This document shows, piece after piece, positions 24,201 to 32,469 of a stretch of 64,000 nt of DNA. How positions within the stretch are numbered: position 1 is the stretch's first letter; every line of letters begins with the position of its first letter. The stretch comes from Panopea generosa (Eukaryota; Mollusca; Bivalvia; Adapedonta; Hiatellidae), in the NCBI GenBank assembly GCA_029582155.1, contig CM055899.1, forward strand, positions 58,693,349 to 58,757,348, written 5' to 3'. Made by a program: the position numbers and the translations under genes. The notes under the pieces are model-generated. The model worked only from the letters and a program-made list of their open reading frames with translations, had not been told where the DNA came from and searched no databases.

Positions 24201-26882
24201 TGTGTTGGGGGTGGGGGGGGGGGGTACATGCAAGATGTGTGTAAGTGTTGGGGGGGGGGGACATGTAAGATGTGTGGGTAAGTCGGAGGGGGCACATGCA
24301 AGATGCGTGTAGGTTGGGTGGGGGACATGTAAGATGTGTGGGTAAGTGGCAGGGGGCACATGCAAGATGTGTGTAGGTGGGGGGGGGGGGGACATGTAAG
24401 ATGTGTGAGTAAGTGGGAGGGGGCACATGCAAGATGCATGTAGGTTGGGTGGGGGACATGTAAGATGTGTGGGTAAGTGGCAGGGGGCACATGCAAGATG
24501 CATGTTGGTGGGGGTGTTGGGGGGGGGGGGGGCACATGCAAGATGTGTGTAGGTGGGGGGGGGACATGTAAGATGTGTGGGTAAGTGGGAGGGGGCACAT
24601 GCAAGATGCGTGTAGGTGGGTGGTGGGCCCATGAAAGATGTGTTAGTGTGGGTGGATAGGGCACATGTAAGATGTGTTAGTGTGGGTGGATAGGGCACAT
24701 GAAAGATGTGTTGGTGTGGGTGGATAGGGCACATGTAAGATGTGTTAGTGTGGGTGGATAGGGCACATGAAAGATGTGTTAGTGTGGGTGGATAGGGCAC
24801 ATGTAAGATCATTCCTTAAAAATATTTCTAGACATTTTATAGTAACACATGTTTAGATAGAATCAACAAATTATGTGAAGTGTGTTGTCCAGTGGTAGAG
24901 CACTGAACCCAGGGTTGTGTGTTCGATCCTCTCCCATGGCTGCATGTGATGTCCATGAGCAAGGCAAAGAAGTTTGTAATCATATGAACCCTAGTGAAAT
25001 TGGATCCCGGCCACCAAATACTAGTGAATGTGAACAAATCTAATTGCAGGTAAACCTGTAGGTGATACGGTGTTGTATTTTGGCTGCCGTTACAAAGCTC
25101 AGGACTTCATCTATGAAGATGAACTGGACGGTTACTTGAAAGATGAGACTTTAACTCACCTTCATGTGGCATTCTCAAGGGACCAGAAAGAGAAGGTTTA
25201 CGTCCAACACCTTCTGAAACAGAACAAGACCGAGATCTGGAAATACCTGGAAAGTGGGGGACATATTTATGTGTGCGGGTATGTGATAGGCTCTGTACTT
25301 CATTACATGCAGGAAAGACTTTGGGTTTTATACATAGATGTGACATTGTGCCATTCATTGGAAACTTATATGTTGAATACTACCAGTCTAATATTGTATC
25401 TCCACTGCACTGCACTCTACTGTTTATGGTATTGTACCACATTGTATTGTATTTTAATGTATGGTATCATATTGAATTATTGTATAGTTTTGTATTGTAT
25501 TGTATTTTTACCTGTACATATTGTTGTAGGTTGAATATCATTCTGCTAATACACAATATGATAATGAATGGACTGACCATTCCTAGAACTATCTTCCAAG
25601 TGCAAAAGCAGAAAGCTATAAGTATCATTTAAGTCTAGTACATATATCATTCCACAGGACAAAGCTACCACGATGTCCAACATGATATTCTGAGTTCTGC
25701 TGAAACAGTTTATGTAATTTCTTGAATAGGAAAATTACATCAATCAGCAGCCTTGCTATTGATTAGCCAATCAAACTATGACAAAAATGTGATAATCTGA
25801 AACTTCATAACAGTAGAACCAAAATAATCTGTTTATGATTAATGCAGTAGTGGTCTAGTGGTTGAGTGGATGCCTCACATGTGAAAGTTCATGGATTTGA
25901 TCCTTGTGCCAAATCATACTAATGACTTAAAAAATGATACAAGACGCTTCCTTGCTTGGGTCTCAGCATTTAAAGGATAGTTTAAGGTCTGGTCTGCCCA
26001 GTATCCGTATAATGTGACTGGATGAGGTATCATGCAATGTGTCAGCATGATACTACGATGTGGCTGTGCTTAGAATACTGTTCTCAAGTAGAAACTGTTG
26101 CAAAATTACTGAAAAATTGTTGAAAGCGACACTAAACATCACATAACAACCCACATCTATTTAGAATTTTTGTAATAGTCATATGTAAAACCTGAAATGT
26201 CATGTACATGTATTGTTATGTGTATTAAAACATTACTAAGGATGACACACCATAAGCCAGTTTTGATTCAGTGTGTTTTTTTTTGCCATTTTTATAGCCA
26301 TTATTGGGCCATATTCCCAATGGCAAATAGTATCTTTTTTTCCCAATTGAGCGGTAAAAATTCCCAATTGAAAGCTTCAATAATTTTAAATTGAAACTTG
26401 CCATAATTCCTTGATAAAATAAACAAAGATTTCCCCATTCTGAATTGAGTATGACATTGATTCTTTAATTAAATGCCCAGAAAAGCAAGTGTACACATTT
26501 TTATGAAGTTACAAATATTTAATGAAAAAGTTTTCCCAATGTTAATGAAAACAGTTCCAAAAAAAAACACTGGTTAACCACCCAGTGGATCCCAGGAATA
26601 ATGCTAAGGTGCGCTGAAAATATGTTGGAAAAAAAAAAGAGGCATAAATTTCGATACAAATGAAAATTTTTGGTATATTTACTAATTTTTTATGTATAAA
26701 ATGATAATATAGTAACAATGATAATTTCTTATTGCAGAGATGCGAGAAACATGGCCCGCGATGTGCACGATACATTGCTTAACCTTATCCAAGAATACGG
26801 GGAAATGGATTCATCCAAGGCTGCTGACTACATTAAAAAATTACAGAACAAGGGACGCTACTCTTGCGATGTTTGGAGTTAG
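3221..26882 (+). CDS. POR: NADPH–cytochrome P450 reductase, 14 exons, N-terminal anchor exon missing
   Basis: Transfers electrons from NADPH through FAD and FMN to microsomal P450s and haem oxygenase at the ER membrane. Join: 3221..3278, 10131..10259, 12655..12804, 14256..14380, 15348..15437, 16631..16729, 18248..18364, 19306..19424, 20187..20368, 20885..21034, 22371..22516, 23406..23524, 25050..25278, 26738..26882. All junctions are GT–AG, all phases agree, and the product is 618 residues against about 680 in the family. Seen in order: FMN site ([39 protein letters not shown]); FAD domain ([27 protein letters not shown]); NADPH site ([42 protein letters not shown]). The catalytic Ser, Cys and Asp and the terminal aromatic shield Trp (DVWS) are all present. 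The first exon begins in codon phase needing two upstream bases, so the ~60-residue membrane anchor is outside the window. Nothing suggests inactivation. Confidence 0.97.
3722..4012. mobile_element. Two overlapping SINE fragments (families C and E)
   Basis: 3722–3925 matches the + strand family-C body (tRNA-like head, 'caaaatggtactagaa', 'catgatactc'). About 3905–4012 matches family E in reverse ('actgagtgttgtt', 'gcggccaacactctat'). Confidence 0.5.
4095..4785. repeat. ~60-bp tandem repeat, about 11 copies
   Basis: The unit contains 'tatgtactaaacacaggt' followed by 'cagtgacaggtacatgcta' and 'gggtgtgactgactg'. It recurs every 60–61 bp inside the first visible POR intron. Units differ by a few substitutions and small indels. 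Confidence 0.9.
5484..5782 (-). mobile_element. tRNA-derived SINE, family C (near complete)
   Basis: Read on the − strand it has a tRNA-like head (gcggcgtggtctagtgatag), a B-box-like 'gggttcaatccccggcc', the body motif 'aaaatggtactagaagc', then 'aatgtgactgggtggggta' and a tail ending in a 'taaacaccat'-like motif. Same family at 10377, 21180 and 25848. Confidence 0.8.
5932..6262. repeat. ~128-bp tandem repeat, about 2.5 copies
   Basis: Units contain 'tattaattaggtgatctgga', 'ttgattggctga', 'cggacctcta' and 'ggtcaagttcaacaatgga'. Degenerate copies follow one another in the first visible POR intron. Confidence 0.75.
6440..6945. repeat. Dispersed repeat family, copy 1 of 3
   Basis: Shares long collinear blocks ('caaggaattatatagagaag', 'tgcagaatgaaattgtcatc', 'catttagtcaggagttgcaa') with 44925–45230 and more weakly with 35690–36425. 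No coding capacity seen and the ends are not defined. Confidence 0.65.
7661..7805. repeat. 22-bp tandem repeat, about 6 copies
   Basis: The unit 'cagtgatttataccagaaaa' plus 'ct' is repeated with few changes. Confidence 0.9.
9043..10055 (-). mobile_element. Degenerate mariner-like element, copy 1
   Basis: The left terminus 'tacgaggtatgtctcaaaag' and the right terminus ending in 'cctattacttttggga' are inverted, and closely match the ~1-kb element at 43475–44504. On the − strand, stop-ridden frames around 9330–9570 resemble the N-terminal DNA-binding part of mariner transposases (a W-V-S/F pattern, then D-L-D-D-R or S-G-R-P-like residues). No intact transposase. It lies in the POR intron and ends only 75 bp before the exon at 10131. 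Confidence 0.7.
10131..10259 (+). CDS. POR: POR exon: FMN phosphate-binding loop
   Basis: 43 codons, phase 0 at both ends, acceptor tttgttacag and donor gtaagc. Contains the flavodoxin loop [19 protein letters not shown] that holds the FMN phosphate. Confidence 0.97.
10377..10690 (+). mobile_element. tRNA-derived SINE, family C
   Basis: The head gcagcgtggtctagttgtag plus the B-box-like 'gtgttgatccccggtca' is tRNA-like. The body and tail match 5484–5782 in the opposite orientation. It follows the POR exon by about 120 bp. Confidence 0.8.
11010..11285 (+). mobile_element. tRNA-derived SINE, family B
   Basis: The head 'tggttagctcagttggt' is a canonical A-box-like start, followed by body motifs 'tgatgattgatatac', 'gagtactggttaaccttcca', 'ggatctcaggaaagagtggt' and the tail 'agctaaatatt'. 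Other copies: 17495, 18430, 23053 (+), and 20385, 31950, 46296 (−). Confidence 0.8.
12655..12804 (+). CDS. POR: POR exon: FMN ring-binding loop [13 protein letters not shown]
   Basis: 50 codons, phase 0 to 0. Contains [13 protein letters not shown] and ends LSGMKFA. Its last ~24 bp and donor gtaagt are the template of the 28-copy array that follows. Confidence 0.97.
12781..14216. repeat. 52-bp tandem array seeded by the POR exon/5' splice site, 28 copies
   Basis: Each unit has about 25 bp equal to the exon's 3' end (aactctcagggatgaaattt then gct) followed by the donor gtaagtagcc and about 20 bp of intron ending in tattgtgtgtg. I counted 28 junction copies including the real one at 12804/12805. 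The units next to the exon are the most like it ('aactctcagg'); distal ones read 'aactcgcagg'. At least two units lost the consensus (around 13221 and the last at 14215). The array fills the intron to about 40 bp before the next acceptor. Confidence 0.97.
14256..14380 (+). CDS. POR: POR exon: FMN domain [14 protein letters not shown]
   Basis: 41 codons plus two bases; acceptor aaccttctacag, donor gtaagt. Carries [16 protein letters not shown] and the acidic GLGDDDG that closes the FMN pocket. Confidence 0.97.
14443..14642 (-). mobile_element. SINE-like repeat, family E
   Basis: On the − strand there is a tRNA-like head near 14640 (agccatagtgtagtggaaat) with a B-box-like 'gggttcaatccccagct'. 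The body 'ctcagtgctggtttta', also seen at 19830–20005, then runs to the terminus. Confidence 0.6.
15348..15437 (+). CDS. POR: POR exon: end of FMN domain
   Basis: Completes N, then [20 protein letters not shown] and GVEATGDQV; acceptor catgtatttcag, donor gtaagt. Matches the end of the FMN domain (ExDFxxWRExFW...[11 protein letters not shown]). Confidence 0.96.
15455..15740 (+). repeat. Dispersed repeat with 'gctcacc...gagctattgccatg' head
   Basis: Starts just after the POR donor with 'tttttagctcaccaggacaa', a type of dispersed repeat I associate with bivalve introns. It gives a chance open frame on both strands. No second copy in this window, so the assignment rests on recall. Confidence 0.35.
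16050..16200. repeat. Dispersed repeat, partner of 32228–32325
   Basis: Contains 'ccattataaattaattgcta' and 'gggagggctggaggatttta'. The same blocks occur reverse-complemented at 32228–32325, so this is an interspersed repeat. Confidence 0.6.
16631..16729 (+). CDS. POR: POR exon: connecting region start
   Basis: Reads (N)[13 protein letters not shown] then [17 protein letters not shown]; acceptor atattttcag, donor gtaagt. Equivalent to the SIRQYEL...GEMGRLKSYENQ-type segment entering the FAD/connecting domain. Confidence 0.95.
17495..17771 (+). mobile_element. tRNA-derived SINE, family B
   Basis: The head is degraded, but the B-box-like 'gggttgtgagttccaac' and the body 'cagtctccgtgataattgat', 'actggttaaccttccaggat' and 'gacgctaaatattta' match 11010–11285. 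Confidence 0.75.
18248..18364 (+). CDS. POR: POR exon: connecting domain
   Basis: Reads (P)[17 protein letters not shown], then [14 protein letters not shown](R); acceptor acatttcag, donor gtaaag. The pattern DAKNP-L--V--NR-L ... H-E-DIS-SKIRYE is diagnostic of POR. Confidence 0.96.
18430..18632 (+). mobile_element. tRNA-derived SINE, family B, 3'-truncated
   Basis: The head 'ggttagctcagtcggtagag' and the B-box-like 'gtgagtttgaatcatgg' are the best tRNA-like promoter elements in this family here. The body decays after about 18632. Confidence 0.8.
18786..18948. mobile_element. Palindromic MITE-like element (~160 bp)
   Basis: Left arm 'ttattttacagtgtttttta' and 'caatatgggaatatattgta' pair with the right arm 'tacaatatattctcatattg' and 'aaaacactgtaaaatgatc'. 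A loop of about 80 bp lies between. Confidence 0.7.
19306..19424 (+). CDS. POR: POR exon: FAD-domain strand [11 protein letters not shown]
   Basis: Reads (R)[14 protein letters not shown], then [16 protein letters not shown]; acceptor taatgttcag, donor gtgagt. Confidence 0.96.
19774..20160. mobile_element. ACAGTCAAACC palindromic MITE interrupted by a SINE
   Basis: Left end 'tacagtcaaacctatg' at 19774 and right end 'aggtaggtttgattgta' ending 20160 match the termini of the 182-bp elements at 35282–35463 and 59962–60143. A family-E SINE (about 19830–20002, − strand) sits inside. The right end stops 26 bp before the POR exon at 20187. Confidence 0.7.
20187..20368 (+). CDS. POR: POR exon: connecting/FAD domain
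   Basis: Reads (E)[38 protein letters not shown] and [12 protein letters not shown]; acceptor ttgtctacag, donor gtatga. Matches the KKHPFPCPTSYRTAL--YLDIT--PRT family signature. Confidence 0.96.
20385..20500 (-). mobile_element. SINE family B, 3' part
   Basis: The reverse-strand tail of family B ('gaatatttaaggtcattttt', 'atcagttaagctaact', 'gattaaccagcac') lies just after the POR donor at 20369. Confidence 0.65.
20885..21034 (+). CDS. POR: POR exon: FAD-binding RYYSISSS
   Basis: 50 codons, phase 0 to 0; acceptor tgtttctag, donor gtaaag. Contains [17 protein letters not shown], which contacts FAD and carries the catalytic Ser. Confidence 0.97.
21180..21423 (+). mobile_element. tRNA-derived SINE, family C
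   Basis: The head 'gcagcgttgtctagtggtac' and B-box-like 'gtgagttcaatcctcggc' are followed by the family body; the tail is 'gatgctaaacacaatacaac'. Confidence 0.8.
21540..22095. repeat. ~155-bp degenerate tandem repeat, 3–4 copies
   Basis: Units recur with 'ggtaccaagcctagt', 'tttttcaatgagttatgg', 'ccctttgaatttttc', 'tttgtggtcgct' and a 'ggaattcagtgacactt'-like end. Located in a POR intron. Confidence 0.8.
22371..22516 (+). CDS. POR: POR exon: FAD domain GVATNWL
   Basis: Reads [31 protein letters not shown] and VPVYV(R); acceptor ctggtttcag, donor gtcagt. GVATNWL is the FAD pyrophosphate loop. Confidence 0.96.
22905..23185 (+). mobile_element. Adjacent SINE fragments, families A then B
   Basis: 22905–23050 shows the family-A head ('gaccaactggtctaaggaac', 'gaggtcataggtttgaat'). 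About 23053–23185 is the family-B head and body ('cctggttagctcagttagta', 'gtctccgtgatgattgat'). Confidence 0.65.
23406..23524 (+). CDS. POR: POR exon: NADPH-binding [12 protein letters not shown]
   Basis: Reads (R)[20 protein letters not shown], then [19 protein letters not shown]; acceptor ttattccag, donor gtaaac. This is the pyrophosphate loop of the NADPH domain. Confidence 0.97.
23990..24810. repeat. G-rich minisatellite in POR intron
   Basis: About 35–75-bp units combine 'cacatgcaagatg', 'catgtaagatgtgtg' and G runs of up to 13. From about 24600 a regular 45-bp variant 'gtgtgggtggatagggcaca' plus 'tgaaagatgtgtta' takes over. The + strand, which is the POR transcript sense, is the G-rich one. 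The long P/H/T/C open frames on the opposite strand are a by-product. Confidence 0.95.
24872..24995 (+). mobile_element. tRNA-derived SINE, family D
   Basis: The head 'gtgttgtccagtggtagagc' and B-box-like 'tgtgttcgatcctctccc' are followed by 'gtgatgtccatgagcaaggc'. The same arrangement lies reversed at 52040–52195. It falls about 55 bp before a POR acceptor. Confidence 0.65.
25050..25278 (+). CDS. POR: POR exon: NADPH domain core
   Basis: Reads (G)[19 protein letters not shown], then [26 protein letters not shown] and GGHIYVC(G); acceptor ctaattgcag, donor gtatgt. FSR...K...Y are the residues that grip the NADP 2'-phosphate, and C is the catalytic Cys. Confidence 0.97.
25848..26152 (+). mobile_element. 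tRNA-derived SINE, family C
   Basis: The head 'gcagtagtggtctagtggtt', body 'aaaaaatgatacaagacgct' and 'taatgtgactggatgaggta', and tail 'cgacactaaacatcaca' match the family. Confidence 0.75.
26738..26882 (+). CDS. POR: POR terminal exon and stop codon
   Basis: Reads (G)[20 protein letters not shown] ... [20 protein letters not shown] then TAG at 26880–26882; acceptor cttattgcag. The C-terminal Trp-Ser matches the canonical end in which Trp stacks on FAD. Confidence 0.97.
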
Positions 26883-27314
26883 ATACAAAAGAGCAATATC
26901 TGCAATATAAACTTTCAAATCTGAAAAAAGTATAGATAGGGAATTACTCGGACAGCAAAGGGACATTACTGTTTGTTGAGACTGTATGAAGTCAAAGACT
27001 TTATATTTAAGAGTTGTCAGCCTTGGCAAATTTTGTGAAGGTATCAGAATTACTTTGATGGTGCTGCCTTATAATTCATCAAAATTTGAATTATTTTCTT
27101 TGCTGCAATATCTATATACATTTTTTAACCACTAACATAAAGCTATTAAAACAAAACTTCCCAAATTTTTTTATAATTCTTTGTTAATTGCTATACAGTA
27201 GAGTTTTAGGAAATATACATTTGAAAATATGATAGTATCTAACTATATGAAATATTATACAAATATTTTTTTTTGTACTTTATATACCAGGATATAACAT
27301 GTATCCATGTATAC

Positions 27315-27465
27315 AATAAAAGGGGGAAAAGTTAATTGCTTCTATTTCCAGTTATCTGGGTATTAATAATGTTTATATTTTTCTAGGAAATGTTTGTATA
27401 TTGAATTCTTATCTATTAGAAGATTGTACCAGTATATCATTTTTTGTAAATTTGAAAAAAATAAA
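27315..27465 (+). terminator. POR: POR 3' UTR with two AATAAA poly(A) signals
   Basis: AATAAA occurs at 27315–27320 and 27460–27465, 433 and 578 bp after the stop. A T-rich and GT-containing stretch follows the second. Either could be used; the sequence alone does not decide. Confidence 0.6.
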
Positions 27466-28576
27466 TGTTTATTTCTGTACGAGTCATTGGAAACGTTTTT
27501 TTAAGATACTCTATTGTACGGTGTATATATAGTATGATTGACACAAAATAATTGCATCCTTTCTGGTCTTGTAGTGTTGTTCATTGTATTATATATGCTT
27601 ACTGCTTCAGGAAATTCAATATACACACTTACAGTCATTGTGTCTATTTTCTGATTTTCTGCTCTGTTATTATTCCTGTCATAATCATTGTACCAGTTGT
27701 GTGTCACTTTTCTGGTTTCCAGGTTAACATCGTCAGTGTAACACTTTCGTGTCAATATTCCTCTTTTTTGCGCACTGGAAAGGGATATCTCCATTTTTAC
27801 CTTGGTTAGATATTTCTGTTTGCCCTAGGGCCGAGAAAAAATTCTCGTGCTGTAACATAACGTCATACATGAAATTCTGATGCTATGACTTATTCATTCA
27901 TAAATACTATGGTATCCTTGCTCTACTATAAAAATAATCAGGAATAAAAACTTAAAAAATGAGTTATATGCCAGAAAAAGTATCTTTTATGGGTTTTTTG
28001 GTGCGGATGGAAAATCGCGTCCCTATGGATAACTGTTTTGGAGGTAACTTGGCAGAGCCTCGTAATGCTAAGACAGTTCTCCCTTGGGACGAAATTTTCC
28101 ATCAACACCTCAAAACCATGAAAGAGGCTTACATTCTATCTACTATACACATTCATGTTACTGTTTGGTCCTTTTTCTAATTTTCAGCTTTGTTGAAGAC
28201 AAAATTAAGTATTTTTACAAATTGGTCAGCAATAATGGATTCTAGCTTGGCAACACATATTTAGCCATTGTAACACTTTGATCACTCTTTTAGTAGTCTA
28301 CCTCAGCTGATTTCTAGACCTGCACTTGCAAGACTTTTGGGTAAGTGAAAAAGTTAACTGGGGCAGTTTTCTTTTCAAGTTTACTTTATATTTCCGACAT
28401 TTTAACCCCTGCCATCCCATTCCATTTATGTTTTGGCTTTTAATGTGTTAAAATTTTGTGGTGTAAAAACCTTATCCCCACTGACCCTTCATTCTGTGGT
28501 AATGCAGGTGATGTGAGTAATCTAGAGAACATGAATATGTGATGTTTGTTGATAGAAATGTGATACCATTCATTTA

Positions 28577-28770
28577 AGGATTAAAAGCCCAATTTTGAGT
28601 TTTCATCAGGTGATGAAAAACATTAGGCCAGTTTAATGTTCATGAAACCCAAAGAAAAACATTAGGCCAGTTTAGTGTTCGCGAAGCCCAAAGGGCTTCT
28701 CGGCAACATTAAACAAGCCTAAAGTTTTTCGTCACCTGATGAAAACTCAAATTCGGCTTTTAATCCTTAT
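28577..28770. mobile_element. Long foldback element
   Basis: The left arm from 'aaggattaaaagcccaattt' through 'catcaggtgatgaaaaacat' and 'taggccagtttaatgtt' pairs with a right arm that is its near reverse complement, ending 'cggcttttaatcctta'. The left arm carries an internal ~45-bp duplication ('aaaaacattaggccagttta' occurs twice), so pairing can occur in two registers. Confidence 0.8.
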
Positions 28771-29389
28771 GTTTACAATATGTTCTCCAGCTATTTTAGA
28801 TAAAACTATTACAATATTTTTGTAATTTTGATATTTAAAAAGCAAATTATATGCATTAAACCGCAAAGCCATTGTCATGAATGTAACAGCAACATTGTCG
28901 ACATACTAAATAAGTGCACACATTTGTAGGACAACTTACGACAATCATCATGTGAAACTAATGGCAACGTGATGTCTCACCAGCAAAACCAAACCATGTA
29001 ACCAATGAAATGCAAACTGGTCCGTTTTAGCTCTGCCCAGCTGCAAGTGTTTTTCATTGGGAAATGAAATGCAGTAAATCTATATAGTTTACATTTAGGC
29101 TGATTTCAGTTGGAATGTAAATATTGTGATATAAGCCAATTAAAAAATTATTTATGATAATATTTTATATATTCATGACACAATTTGTTTTGTAATGGTT
29201 TAAATAAACACAAGTTTATTAAAAAAAAAACAAGTATGCTCGAATTACCAGGTTTTAGACTTTCCATAGTAATAAGTGGATGAACTTCTCAAGATTGGAA
29301 TTGGGAGCTTGGAAGTAAAAATGAGAAGGTACAATGTAGGTGGGTTATCGCTTGGTGTCCAGTCTCAGCAGTAGAAGCAGGAATATGGA

Positions 29390-29660
29390 TTTCAATCTGG
29401 TTCCCTGTTGTAAAAGCATTCATGAGATGGTGATGGGTTTGCCACTGGTCCCTGATTTTGCATTGAAAATGAATGAAATGTCGGGTTGATTTTCCCCTGG
29501 TTCTCTGTCTCTGCCAAGTGAGAGATTTGGTAGGATTTCCCCAATCTCATTGTATAAATAAGATAGTCTGAGTAATTTTTACGATTTTTCATCTCTGCTA
29601 AGTGAAAGTAAGAGGGCAGGTGGGTTTTCTCTAGGTTCCCCATCTCAGGCCATGTGAGAC
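29390..29660. repeat. Degenerate ~70-bp repeat
   Basis: Recurrent phrases 'tttcccctggttctctg', 'ctctgccaagtgagag', 'ttctctaggttccccatctc' and 'gtgagacggtacaaga' suggest a strongly diverged tandem family. Unit borders are not clear. Confidence 0.4.
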
Positions 29661-31250
29661 GGTACAAGAGTTGTTACCTGGTTCTCTGCGGAAAGCTTTC
29701 CCCTGGTGATCTGCTTTCTTCTCCCATGAAGACTGCCTATACATAAACCTTCATTGTTGCCATCTATAATAACTTTCACTAGCCTGGTCTGATGAAAGAT
29801 TGTTTGCTTTCCCACGTTATTTGCCTGCCAGTATTTAGATGACATTTCTGTATATTGTATATTATATATACATGCTATGACTCCTCGGTGAGGAAACCGC
29901 ACCATAACATCCAGTTTAAAGCATGGTGCCTGGAACAGATACTGTCATGTTTATCTGCCAGAACGACATTTAAAGAAATAGTATAAAATGACCCGCAGAG
30001 CAATATATAATACTCTTTACATATACAATGCCTAAATTCATAATTATTGTGAATGTAACTGTAGCCTTTTGAGTACCCATAATATCATTCTGCTAACATT
30101 TTGAATTATAAGTCACTTTTGTCATGAGAAATAGTGGCATACTGTGTGGTCTGAAAATGTAGAGGCAGCTTCCTTAATATTAAGAGGATGATAATTGGTT
30201 AATTAAACATTTATGTTGTACTTTAATAACGTTTGCGATTTGTTCAGTGAAATATGTATTTAGTATATATATAATTATGTTGTGAACAAATTTTCAATTA
30301 TCAAAAACATTATTAGATTTTTCCCAATTTGTTGTACCTTATTGATTGCCAAAATGCTGCCATTGCGTATCAACAATCATTCTTACTGACCTGCCGTGAG
30401 AATGACTCGCTCCACTCACTGGCCTTGTGGCATTGTTTATCCAAGTCAATACAATGAAGTGGTTACTTGGACATAGTCAGCTTGTCTAAGGAAAATGAAA
30501 GTTTAGCAACCAATATGAATAGCTGATTGGATTATCGACTGTGTCCGTTTAATTAAAAGAAATTATTATAAGACTAAATGAAAGCAGGGTAGAAAGATTT
30601 GTGTTGTACATATAAACATGTGAAAATAGCAGACCCCTATACTTTATATCGGAGTTAATTAATTCTAAGATTTATTCGGTTAATTCTTATGCTTTGTTGA
30701 CATATTTATTTTCAGTACAATGTTAAATATAACAAGGATTTTTAGTTAATTTGAATTATTGAATTAAAAGCGAGAAATATTTTTCAATCTTAATTATTTC
30801 TAACTTTCAACTACACAAGGGGCAGTTTCACTTAACATTGCAAGCTGATGTTTTGCTTAACTAAACGGCCTGAATTTCTCTAACTGATTCTAGAACTTAT
30901 CACACATTAGATGACTACATAGTATTAAGGTTTGGACAAATTTTACTATTATTATCAATGTTGTGAAGTTTTAGCATTTCAAAAAGTTGAAGAAAAGTTC
31001 AAGATGTTTAGGAAAACCGAAACCTCCATTTGTATCACATGTGATTTATTGTTTATACAATGTAGTAAATGAAGTATGGGTATAAGAAAATGATAATTTT
31101 GTGTCTTAAATTTTTGAATAGAACCCAAAACAAAGCAAAAAGCAGTTTGATATTTTTTAGCATTTACAAGTTATTTCTATAGTTTTTCTACAGCTATTTT
31201 TATATATAATGATTTGTCAAGACTCTAAATTAGTATGTTGAACACGCATT

Positions 31251-31412
31251 TACAGTCAAACCTGTCTTAAGCAGCCAGTCAAGGGAAGGAGCAAAAGTGA
31301 CCTTTTAAGACAGATGGTTGCTAAATACAGGTTAATTGGCTCTGAAAACATAGAATGGGAAATAGCAAATGTGGCTGCTTAATAGAGGTGGCCACTTACA
31401 CAGGTTTGACTA
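31251..31412. mobile_element. ACAGTCAAACCTGT palindromic MITE
   Basis: Ends 'tacagtcaaacctgtctta' and 'cttacacaggtttgacta' are inverted repeats. The interior has 'cagccagtcaagggaagg' and 'gctgcttaatagaggtgg'. Same family as 35282–35463 and 59962–60143. Confidence 0.8.
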
Positions 31413-31489
31413 TTTACCTTTGAGAAATTCAGATCATTAGCCATATTGTATTTTTTCTAAATTAACCTTCAAACAGATTGTGAGGAAGG

Positions 31490-31705
31490 CCTCAGTGGCT
31501 GAGTGATCCAAGATGCCGTCAAAATCACTAGACCTTCATCACTGAGGTTGTAAGTTCAAGCCGAGTTTGATATAGTTATATGCAGGAGGAGTGTTGCGTG
31601 GTTCTACTAAGATATATTTGGATGTCTTCCTTCACCATTTTAACTTGATATGCCATATTATATAATGAACCATGTGCTGAAAATAGAGTTAAACGCATTC
31701 AGGAA
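31490..31705 (+). mobile_element. tRNA-derived SINE, family A
   Basis: The head 'ggcctcagtggctgagtgat' and B-box-like 'gaggttgtaagttcaagcc' are followed by the family-A tail with 'cttgatatgccatatta' and an A-rich end. Confidence 0.7.
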
Positions 31706-31949
31706 ATAAAAAAAAACAGACTTTCAAGTTGTCTACATCAATATTTATCAATATAGATAAAAAATTGTGTGTGATGAGTTTCCAGTATATGAAACTGCCC
31801 AAAATACCGTTCCAGATTTGTAATGTTTATGACATTGTGACCATGGTAGTGAAATCTGTTGTTAATGAACTACATATATGTGCCGTTGTTGCAAAATGCA
31901 AGTGTTTTTATAATTTTCATCATATCTTCACTCAATTAGTTTGTTTGTT

Positions 31950-32228
31950 TGAATATTTATTGTCATTTTTATGCCATTGAGGACTAATGGATAATCAGTT
32001 AATCCTAACCACTCTTTCCTGGGATCCTAGAAGGTTAACTGATACTCAAGCAGACTCTTTCCCACACTTAACTAATAACTTTCCCACTTGAATAAGCTGT
32101 AAGAGACAAATGAATATGATACACAATGTTGTACATGTATATCAATCATCATGGAGACTGTGGCTGGACGAAGATTCAAACTCACAACCCCTGGACTGAT
32201 AGATGTGCTACCGACTGAGCCAACAGAT
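31950..32228 (-). mobile_element. tRNA-derived SINE, family B (near complete)
   Basis: On the − strand the head 'ttggctcagtcggtagcac', the B-box-like 'gggttgtgagtttgaatc', the family body and the tail 'aatgacaataaatattc' are all present. Confidence 0.8.
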
Positions 32229-32325
32229 TTTTCTTAAAAATAGAAAAAATCAAAAATCAAAAATAAAATCCTCCAACCCTCCCGGTTTTAAGACAAATTC
32301 TAGCAATTAATTTATAATGGCCTAT
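32228..32325. repeat. Dispersed repeat, partner of 16050–16200
   Basis: 'ataaaatcctccaaccctcc' and 'tagcaattaatttataatgg' are the reverse complements of blocks in the POR intron at 16050–16200. Confidence 0.6.
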
Positions 32326-32469
32326 TGCTTTATCACTGAGATGTGAAGGTGTATGTTCTAGCAATCATCCAACTCTGAACAGAATTTGCCGACTCTGATC
32401 CAACAGTTTTAAAGAAATAGAGTTTACACATTTTGCCAAATAGTTAAAATTATATGTCGTCCATCCATG

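Noticed and set aside
23982-24812. − strand open frames of 202–276 codons rich in P, T, H and C
   Set aside because: By-product of the G-rich minisatellite read on its C-rich strand; several frames are open in parallel.
27959-28180. + strand 73-codon frame after POR
   Set aside because: Starts with a reasonable ATG but has no signal peptide, domain or homologue I recognise, and it lies beyond the POR poly(A) signals; not enough to call a gene.
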